Origin: Asterionellopsis glacialis
Taxonomy: Eukaryota > Bacillariophyta > Plagiogrammaphyceae > Rhaphoneidales > Asterionellopsidaceae
Assembly (NCBI GenBank): GCA_014885115.2
Contig: WKLE02002382.1
Span: 2,668 to 12,990, forward strand
DNA: 10,323 bases
Reading direction: 5' to 3'
The notes beneath the pieces are model-generated. The model ran no database searches, was not told the DNA's origin, and saw only the letters and a program-made list of their open reading frames with translations. Shown here piece by piece: positions 1 through 6,961 of the stretch; positions within the stretch are counted from its first letter, which is position 1; each line of letters begins with the position of its first letter. The translations under genes were made by a program, and so were the position numbers.

Positions 1-520
1 TAATGTTCTTGTTGTTAGGTTGTTGATGTCTTTGTACTTGTTGTATGATGGCGACACAGATACCATGAGCGGAGAGTGTGGTCTTTTGAGTAGATTAGCG
101 TCCTAGATAGATTCGTTCGAGATGTTATCGTTTGCAGAGAGTGTACGTATGCTTTTTCTTCCAAAAAAATATGTCGTAGTTTGTATTGCTACTACAGAAC
201 TAATTTATTATTGTCTTCAGGTGGAATAGACATGGATTATGCCAAATGGACCATGCCTTTCAGATTCTCGAATGGGATTGGCTAATCGTTATACCTGTCC
301 AAAACGACAGGATTATTAGTTTTCGGGCATGGCGAAAGGAAAGTTTCATCTATCTAAAATCGGTCCATGAAGCGTGCCAATGGACCTGACAAATTGATGG
401 ACCATCAAGGATTCAAATTTACTGGAGGCAATCAATGAAGCCAATTTTCATCATCTAAGATAGTATACAGTATCTTTTATTGTACACTATTAATGTTTTT
501 ATATGTAATACTATTTTCTT
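1..520. other. Gene-free left flank
   Basis: I found no reading frame with a credible ATG and protein-like composition on either strand, and no tRNA or other RNA fold that I can recognise. The right end lies just beyond the stop codon of the minus-strand gene at 521-937, so it should include that gene's 3' untranslated region. The hexamer TGGACC occurs at 247-252, 381-386 and 398-403, with its reverse complement at 362-367. Confidence 0.5.
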
Positions 521-937
521 TTAAAGCAAGGAGATGGTCTCACATTTTTCTCCAAATATTTTGGCCCAACGTGCTTGGTCGGCATTCAAGCAATCTGCCG
601 AGTGATCATCGTCATCATCAGAAACAGCAGTACGACCATGATGTTTATAATGTTTACTTGTACAATACTGACACGGTCTTCCGTAAAAATCTTTGGTAGA
701 CAAGCAATGATCTTTTGTTGGATTCGCTCGAAAGGCATCAACACAAGTTGTATCTGGATCGACAGCAGTGGCTCCTTGTGCTCGTAAGTTGTTGCTTTTC
801 TTCTTTGTTATTTCTTCTTCTCCAGACGCCATACTAGTAAAGATACAACTAGAAACACAAGTCCATACTAACAGGGTAGAGATAAGTAAGGATACCAACG
901 ATCTGGAAGGTGATGTTCCATTTCTTTTCATCCTCAT
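521..937 (-). CDS. Small secreted cysteine-rich protein
   Basis: 138 residues, ATG to TAA, no intron needed. The N-terminus has a basic region (RMKR), then a long hydrophobic stretch at about residues 14-38 ending in TSMASG, which reads as a signal peptide. The predicted mature part starts near residue 39 with an acidic/lysine patch (GEEEITKKK) and holds six cysteines (65, 78, 89, 92, 116, 132) with spacing C-x12-C-x10-C-x2-C-x23-C-x15-C. Six cysteines suggest up to three disulfides in an extracellular or endomembrane domain. Key blocks are KDHCLSTKD, GRPCQYC and DCLNADQARWA, separated by an Asp run (DDDDD) around 107-111. The pattern 'CL..D..G..C..C ... C.N.DQA' resembles small cysteine domains I associate with diatom and oomycete secreted proteins, but I cannot name the family. 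A second ATG at residue 3 could also be the start. The neighbouring plus-strand gene is divergent, 665 bp away. Function is unknown. Confidence 0.72.
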   Translation of the reverse strand: MRMKRNGTSPSRSLVSLLISTLLVWTCVSSCIFTSMASGEEEITKKKSNNLRAQGATAVDPDTTCVDAFRANPTKDHCLSTKDFYGRPCQYCTSKHYKHHGRTAVSDDDDDHSADCLNADQARWAKIFGEKCETISLL

Positions 938-1602
938 GATAATGCTTGGAACGGTGTACCGGTTAGTGTTGTGTCAACTGTAAATGTTAGTTTACTCGAT
1001 GGACTTGAAAGATCGATAAGAGACGCACTTGAAATCTCGAAATCACAGAAAAAAAATTCGAGGCTACTGCGCACGATCGCGACCCATCGCGCGGACGCAA
1101 GAAAATAGGAAAAGGATCGAGTTGTTGAAGAAGGAAAGAATCCCTCCTTACCAAGCTAGGTTCGGGATAATATTGTATGATGAATTATTAAGATATATAT
1201 CTGTTCCTGATTCAAAGAAATAAATATCTTTTTGAAATAATGGATTTGTTTTAAATTTATGTAAAGCCTAAATCTTAGTGGATAGCACGTATTAAGGATA
1301 GTTGAAGGCATTACCGTGCATGAACGCGTGACACCGCACCTCTCATATCTCTTGCTGATGATTTTAGATTTCGATTGCTGTGTCGGCTGTGTGATTGGCA
1401 TGTGTTCAAAACACCGCAAAACATCGCTCAAGACCTGACCAAAGAGTGAGCGTTGCCACTTACTTTGGCACTTGTAGACATTGGATAAGTCATTAGTTCT
1501 CATTTGGCAAGGGCATCTTGCATTGCTTCCACATCCAGTAAGAAACTCCAAAGTTGCCAGCTTAGTTCAGATAGACTACAGTACTGTGAGAAAACAATTA
1601 TC
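938..1602. promoter_or_regulatory. Divergent intergenic region, shared promoter interval
   Basis: This interval separates the start codons of the minus-strand secreted protein and the plus-strand CX9C protein, so it must carry both promoters. A CpG-dense patch at about 1069-1097, with two ATCGCG repeats, stands out against AT-rich surroundings about 130 bp upstream of the minus-strand start. I see no clear TATA box. The frames in this interval (for example 1029-1223 plus and 1156-1551 minus) begin at non-ATG codons and do not look like protein. Confidence 0.5.
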
Positions 1603-2250
1603 ATGTCATCATCGTCTGAGAATAACAATAATGCGCAACAACAACACCCTTCATCATCAAATGATCAAGCACGACAAGGTCAAGGTTTAGTAGGTGGTTT
1701 TATGGACCGCATGTTTGGAAGCTTTATGGACCGTCAACGGCTGGATCGATTAGAGCAATGTCGCGATATTGAATATTGTTTACAAGATTGTTTGCAAGCA
1801 AAGTCATCAGGTACTAAAGTTCAAGATGATAATTTTGGTATGGAAGATATATCAAGTGGTATTCGAATGTTACGATATTATCAATGGAGAGATAATACAG
1901 ACAAGGTGAAGAACGATAACGATAAAATGGATACGCAACAAGAAGCAAAATCTGAGAAACCAGCTGTCATTCCATCATGTGCCAAACAACAACATTCTTT
2001 ATGGGGTTGTCGCTCTGTGGCTTTGGCATGTGGTGTAGATTTAGTTAACTTACGCACTTGCTTTTTACAGTACGATAAAGATCAAGTATTAGCCGTAGGC
2101 GATACCAATTATGATGGATCTAATAATGTACCTGATATGGGTAAACCTCCCATACCCTGTCGCGAACAACAACGTTTGTTAGGTGAATGCATTACTCGTA
2201 ATGCTGCAGAATTAGAACAACGTTTACAGAAACGACGTCAAAAAAAGTAA
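1603..2250 (+). CDS. Four-CX9C (CHCH-type) putative mitochondrial intermembrane-space protein
   Basis: 215 residues from the ATG at 1603. The N-terminus is Ser/Asn/Gln-rich and lacks a cleavable presequence; a short amphipathic stretch with two FMDR repeats follows at 33-44. Nine cysteines occur, eight of them forming four exact CX9C motifs: C53/C63 (with an extra C59 inside), C126/C136, C143/C153 and C186/C196. The middle two make a canonical twin CX9C hairpin (CAKQQHSLWGC, six residues, CGVDLVNLRTC). The outer two could form a second pair. Twin CX9C proteins are known substrates of Mia40/Erv1 oxidative import into the mitochondrial intermembrane space, where they serve in respiratory-complex assembly, as structural subunits or in lipid transfer; which role applies here cannot be told. 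The C-terminus is a basic helix (ELEQRLQKRRQKK). The frame is open upstream to 1504, adding 33 residues with three cysteines, but the ATG at 1603 gives the more typical polar N-terminus. No intron is required. Confidence 0.75.
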   Translation: MSSSSENNNNAQQQHPSSSNDQARQGQGLVGGFMDRMFGSFMDRQRLDRLEQCRDIEYCLQDCLQAKSSGTKVQDDNFGMEDISSGIRMLRYYQWRDNTDKVKNDNDKMDTQQEAKSEKPAVIPSCAKQQHSLWGCRSVALACGVDLVNLRTCFLQYDKDQVLAVGDTNYDGSNNVPDMGKPPIPCREQQRLLGECITRNAAELEQRLQKRRQKK

Positions 2251-2836
2251 AGGAAAAAAAGAGCTGTGCTCGCGGATATTAAATCATGTCATGTTGAGAC
2301 GCACACAGAAGTGGAAATGGTATGTGTGGGAGAAGAATCACTAACAGCTATGATAAAATCTAAAAGTTGAAACGATTTTTTCTTGCATATTTTTATTTCA
2401 ACTTTGTTGCTCTATGCTGATCTGTTTATTGGGGTGGGTCACTTAAAATAGCATGAAAAATGGTAACTGTGCAGTTTGAAAGTAATCGTACAAATATTTT
2501 GAAACCTATATTTGAACTACTTACAGCGTTTCTCTCTGTCGAAATTTTCATTATTCACTACTCTGTAGAACTTTCGACACTTTAACTAAACAACTATATA
2601 GTTTTTTCAGACTATCATCACGAAAATAAGCACAAGCACACATTGTACTTAATGTTCACATGTGTGGGTTTGTATCAATCACCTCATGGCATAAGATGAA
2701 CGGAAAAAGAAACAATCGCAACCATCATCAAGGTACTAATGGTCTTGAAAGAAGTTACACCAGATGGTGTGCTTGAAGTGTGTGGGTGTGAGTGTGCTTG
2801 CAGGAGCACATTCTTCTTCACCGGGTGCTTCACATT
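2251..2836. other. Convergent intergenic region
   Basis: It lies between the stop of the plus-strand CX9C gene and the last stop of the minus-strand cysteine-module locus, so it should contain both 3' untranslated regions. No supportable reading frame was seen. It contains a perfect 14-bp palindrome at 2757-2770 (ACACCAGATGGTGT) and a GTGTG-rich stretch at about 2778-2800. Confidence 0.5.
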
Positions 2837-3566
2837 TTAGCCCGTTGTTTTAATTCGACAGATGTCAGCGGCACCAAATTTAACTGTGCAAGGGCAATCC
2901 GTCACGAGAAAACTCAAATAACAAATGAACTGTTGAAATTCTTCACACGAGGTAGGGACGTCTTCTAAATGACGTTGTATGACAATGCATTTGTGCGAGA
3001 GAACAACAATTATCATCAGATAATGTTTCATCTTGACTCATATCGTGACCGTCACCACCCGAACCAAAATCACATGTATCCGAATTCTCAATGTTACATG
3101 TTTCCGCATCAAACGTCTCTGAAACAAACGGAATATTGGCACATCCGCCCAAGGCAAATTCATCATACATTAAACTGCCTTCCGTGTTGGATATCAACTC
3201 TTCACCGCATGGGCATTCGGGATGATAGGTATTTTCTATACAAAGTTCAAGGTGATACTCCTCAGCGCATGTTTGTTTAGAATTAATCACACAAGGAAAT
3301 CCAGCAATGCTCCTGGATTTGACACGCGAAAGCCCACATTGACGAAAATGATACCCGGAACCACAATATTCGCCACAAAACAACTTGTTCATACAGCAGC
3401 ACATACATCATCACAACTTTCATCAAGCTGACGAGTTCCTTCTTTTTGAAGAAGACTCTTGCTGGCCTGTTGGATTACCGCAGATGCACAAGTAGAAGCA
3501 CACGCGTGGACAACATTTTTCGATAAGCTATAAAGCAACAGTAGAAATCTTTATGTAGCTTTTCAT
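2837..3566 (-). pseudogene. Cysteine-rich secreted-type gene with broken reading frame (decayed, or introns unresolved)
   Basis: The coding signal runs through several minus-strand frames in turn. An ATG at 3566 opens MKSYIK, then a +1 shift leads to a hydrophobic run (FLLLLYSLS) and cysteine-bearing sequence (HACASTCASA, ESCDDVCAAV) open over 3389-3550. A different frame is open over 2943-3404 (153 residues with CGEYCGSGYHFRQCG and many cysteines). A third frame, ending at 2837, carries the C-terminal part (TSCEEFQQFIC, DCPCTVKFGAADIC). Two copies of a module C-x(7,8)-C-x8-C-P-C are visible: CAEEYHLELC...CPC at 3207-3269 and CEEFQQFIC...CPC at 2888-2947. They lie in different frames, which argues that both were once one protein. 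Introns could explain part of this: donor GTAATC near 3476 with acceptor ACAAG near 3382 (95 bp) joins the first two blocks in phase. I found no equally good intron for the later break near 2945-2990. The product is probably secreted and disulfide-rich; its function is unknown. Confidence 0.45.
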
Positions 3567-4308
3567 TGTTCCTCTTTACCTTTTTGGCGTTACTTGTGTC
3601 TGCCTCTCCTTGTTGGAGTAGTCTACTGCACAAACAATCAGAAGAGACCAATCATGTGCTTTTTTCGGTTTCTCTGCGAAACTGACAACCAAAAAAAGAT
3701 TTGGATTTTATTTGATATCTTGGAATATAGACTTTAGGACTTCTCATATGAAAGTAATGAGGGGCTAGGACCTCTAGTCCTAGGTGTCAAATGAAAATCT
3801 TAAAAAAAAGCATTTGGGCTTGCTTTCCCTCATCTAGAACTAGTCACTTTGTTACTCCTACGTATGATTGATTTTATTAGACATAAAAGGGCAAATCTAC
3901 ATAATCAAGTCAAATTCTTTTCAACAGGAGATACCTTGACCAATCATGAATCTATAAAAGTATTACTGGACTGCCAAGAAAAGAGGGACAGCCCTATCAT
4001 AGATGGGGTAAATTTTTAAAATGTACAGTCTACCTGATGCGCTCCTGTGCGTGATGGCCTCCGTAAAAAAATTCCTCACGCACTCCACATAAACTCAAAC
4101 CCAAAGGCTTGTAGATTATGCAACTAGTTTTGATAAAGGAAGACGAAAAAAAGGAGTCCACAAAATGGAAGAAAACCGAACCCTTTCTCAATTCGTGTTT
4201 TTGTTTGTGACACACAACTTCCGGAATTATAAAAATAAAGAAATCACTTTTGGGAATCAGAAGTAGAAATGAATCATCGCCTTCAAATAAAACGCAAGTG
4301 TGTCAGTC
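3567..4308. promoter_or_regulatory. Divergent intergenic region upstream of the transporter
   Basis: It separates the minus-strand cysteine-module locus from the plus-strand transporter and should hold both promoters. It contains a perfect inverted repeat CTAGGAC-5-GTCCTAG at 3765-3783 and a TATA-like stretch at 4228-4236. No convincing gene lies inside; the minus-strand frame at 4030-4215 has no recognisable protein features. Confidence 0.5.
4228..4236 (+). promoter_or_regulatory. TATA-like element upstream of transporter
   Basis: TATAAAAAT lies about 73 bp before the transporter ATG at 4309, a plausible core-promoter distance. In AT-rich DNA such matches occur by chance, so this is tentative. 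Confidence 0.25.
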
Positions 4309-6365
4309 ATGATATTGAAACCAAATGTGAATAATCTTCTTGATGAAGAAGTTGGATTGGCGCCGGTACCTGAACCTCGTTCTGAATTATTTCATAAAAA
4401 ATATGGAAGTATCCCTGCTTGGCGTGATTCCTTTCTTGATCCGAACGAGCCATACAATATTGTCGCTGCTACTAGTGAAAGTAATGGTGGTGGAGGCGGC
4501 GATATTTTAAAGCAAGATAAAGAACTTCAATCGTTTATTGTAAAGAAGCATCTTCCTACGACTGGTAATGGCGGGACTTTGAAGAAAGGTGAAGAAGAAC
4601 GTCAGTCATCTAACTTTGCAAAGAAGAAGTTTACCAATGCCAAAGAAAAAATCAGGATATCCTTCAGGTATGTGTCTTTCAAATGTAACTTAAAATGGTT
4701 ACGAATCCTAATCGTCCGCATTTACAACTCCCCCGAAAAAAGAAGAATCTGGCCAATTTCAAATTTTTATGTTTGATTGCATCTCTTTATCCCTCTCACT
4801 CTACACACACTTATTTACATCATAACTGTAATTCAAGAGAATCTTTCAAAGCCATTAAAAACGCATCTCAGAAGCGGTGTAGCATTATAGATCATAAAGG
4901 AACGGCAACGATGCAAAGTGAAATTATCAATCTTGTGAATAATATTATTGGAAGTGGTATCGTAGCACTGCCAAGTGGTATTGCCGCTTTTGGTGATGCT
5001 CCGTCAGCTTTAATTCCAGCCATTGGTATAATATGGCTAATTGGTACTATGAATACATATTATTTCAGGTGTGTAATGCACTTTGTACTCTATTTCATAT
5101 CTCGAGTCGCATTGTAATTGTGCCGTTATGTTTCGGTTGTGGTAAGTTCTAACGTTCTTCCCACATTCTATTATTTATTCAGTCTTATCGGGAGATTATG
5201 CGGTATGACAGGATGCTCAACATACCGTGAAACGTGGGACAAGACTGTTGGCGATTTTGCGCCATGGTCTGATGTTGTGGCTGTTTTTTGTACAAGCAAA
5301 CCTCTGCTATCCTTACTATGTTTAAGCATTATCCTAGCTGATTCGTGCCATTCATTATTCTTAACAGCTGGATTCGATGAATGGACAAGAACCGAGATAT
5401 TAATGCTCGTTACGGTAACGTGTTTGATACCACTGTGTTTGATCAAGAATATGAATATTCTTGCACCATTCAGTTTCGCAGGTATTTCAGCAATCATATT
5501 CACTGCGTTTGTCATGGCAGTGCGCTACTTTGATGGGTCGTACGCATTACCTGATGGCAAGTATCTCAAGGATGTTTCAGATGACTTTAAGCCATCCTTT
5601 GGTACTATGGGTGCAACTGGGGTTCTTCGGATGCAATCCATGGTCCTTGTTTGTATGCTTTCAACAGCATACGTGACCCATTATAATTCACCAAGATTTT
5701 ATATGGAACTTAAGGACAACACCGTTCAACGATACACTTACATGGCTGCGATATCCTTCAGTATCTGTGCAATCATCTTTATGGCTGTGGCAGGATTTGG
5801 ATTCCTTACCTTTGGTGCCAATTCAGCAGGATTTGTGCTCAACAACTACTCAGATTCAGATGCTCTTGCGGCATCTTCTCGTTTGGCATTGTCCTTGTCT
5901 GCAATATTCACCTATCCCGTTCTGTTTATCGGAGTTAGGGATAATATGGTAGACCTACTGAAGATCCCAGTTGAGGTGCAAACAGCTGGCAATCTCAACA
6001 TCATATCAATTTTTACTCTTGCATTCATTACTATACTTGTAAGTATATCAGCCGGTAGTGTACAAGAACAATGTTTCCAATATTATTTCTAACATTTTCC
6101 TGCTATGCATACAATTTTCACTGTACCTCTCTAGGCTTGTTATTGCCACGATTTGGGGTTCATCGTATCGATTGGTGGAGCAACTCTAGCAACAGCTATC
6201 ATTTTTGTGTTCCCTGTCTTGATGTTCCGTGCTGTTGTGCGCGATCTTGCCTATGAAGCCACCTCAGCTCAAAAAAGGGAGCTGCTTGTGTCCTTGATGA
6301 TGATGATAGTGGGGGTTCTGATTGGTTTCATCGGGATTTGGTTTTCTATGCTTAACATTGATTAG
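4309..6365 (+). CDS. AAAP/SLC38-type amino acid transporter (four exons)
   Basis: Exons 4309-4667, 4838-5068, 5183-6038 and 6135-6365 join in frame to 558 residues plus TAG; all introns are GT-AG. Residues 1-145 are a soluble N-terminal tail with a glycine run (near 60-64). The membrane domain begins with INLVNNIIGSGIVALPSG, the hallmark first helix of the Aa_trans (AAAP) family, and continues with about ten or eleven hydrophobic segments. Later family-like blocks include NSPRFYMELKDNTVQRY, GFGFLTFGANSAGFVLNNYS, FTYPVLFIGVRDN and DLGFIVSIGGATLATAI. Such proteins are secondary carriers that move amino acids with protons or sodium, at the plasma membrane or the vacuole/lysosome; substrate and location cannot be told here. 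The first ATG is at 4309; the upstream in-frame GTG at 4300 is not a credible eukaryotic start. An alternative phase-compatible acceptor for intron 1 lies at 4882, which would remove 15 residues. The sequence at the start of exon 4 (ACYCH before DLGF) is unusual for the family. Confidence 0.9.
4668..4837 (+). other. Intron 1 of the transporter gene
   Basis: 170 bp with donor GTATGT after TTCAG and acceptor ATTCAAG, preceded by a C/T-rich stretch. It splits an Arg codon (phase 2). A competing phase-2 acceptor at 4881-4882 (GTGTAG) lacks a comparable pyrimidine tract. Confidence 0.7.
5069..5182 (+). other. Intron 2 of the transporter gene
   Basis: 114 bp with donor GTGTGT and acceptor TTATTCAG after a T-rich tract. 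Phase 2; the join reads TYYFSLIGRLC, restoring a continuous membrane segment. The interval contains an in-frame stop (TAA at 5115-5117), so retention would truncate the protein. Confidence 0.8.
6039..6134 (+). other. Intron 3 of the transporter gene
   Basis: 96 bp with a strong donor GTAAGT and acceptor TACCTCTCTAG. Phase 0, joining FITIL to ACYCHDLGF. Reading through would stop at 6092. Confidence 0.8.
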
Positions 6366-6961
6366 AAAGGAAACGAGTTGCATTTTAGACGTAGAAACAG
6401 TAATATGTTTCGTTTGGTAGAACCACACCATAATGGAAAGGTTCTTATTGGCTTGATTGGTTTTATAGTATTTGATATTTGGCGTTGAAATTGGTCAGAA
6501 GGAGATATTTATTTCAGATGTAGTTAGACTAATATTTTTTCGTACGGTGCCTATAGGCTCATCTTATCTTTCGTCATCGCTCTGGAAAAACTCATAACTT
6601 GTCGATTGTAGGTATTTGGAAAGTTTCCAAAGCAGATACTCATCAAGTGTGGAGCAAAGTGCCATAAACATCCATGTGTTGTATACTTTTAGCATTGACT
6701 TCTACGCAGCTTTGTTGAAGCTTGCATATAAAAAGATTCATTGTCAGCTTTTAGTGGAGAGCAGTAAGCAGGTTGAATATTTCACATGGTTGACACAAGA
6801 TTTTCTCACGAAGTCATACATGATACATATTTTTTGCACTCTTGGTAATGTTGTCCCACAGGAGTAGGCACTTGCTATCTTTGCGTTGCCCAATGTCATC
6901 TCTCTCTCTCTCTCTCTCTCTCTAAAACAAGCGCTACTCACACACCTTGAATTCACTGAAC
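6366..6961. other. Convergent intergenic region
   Basis: It separates the stop codons of the plus-strand transporter and the minus-strand 1009-residue gene, so it holds both 3' ends. The 83-codon plus frame at 6616-6867 starts at TTG and shows no family features. The only structure is the CT microsatellite at 6899-6923. Confidence 0.5.
6899..6923. repeat. (TC)n dinucleotide microsatellite
   Basis: An uninterrupted 25-base TC run. It begins about 39 bp past the stop of the minus-strand 1009-residue gene and would be an (AG)n/GA-rich tract in that gene's 3' untranslated region. Confidence 0.9.

Noticed and set aside
1029..1223. A 64-codon plus-strand basic peptide
   Set aside because: It starts at TTG, lacks any recognisable feature and lies in the divergent promoter interval.
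1156..1551. A 131-codon minus-strand frame
   Set aside because: It starts at a non-ATG codon, overlaps the upstream part of the CX9C gene and has no domain-like composition.
1504..1602. In-frame N-terminal extension of the CX9C protein by 33 residues
   Set aside because: The ATG at 1603 gives a polar N-terminus typical of CHCH proteins; the extension is possible but has no supporting feature. A GTAAGA near 1540 is not followed by an acceptor at a usable distance.
4300..4308. GTG at 4300 as the transporter start
   Set aside because: GTG initiation is not expected for a nuclear gene, and an ATG in the same frame lies nine bases downstream.
5171..5515. A 114-codon minus-strand frame
   Set aside because: It is antisense to exon 3 of the transporter, which has strong family motifs.
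6616..6867. An 83-codon plus-strand frame between convergent genes
   Set aside because: It starts at TTG and shows no signal peptide, domain or repeat.
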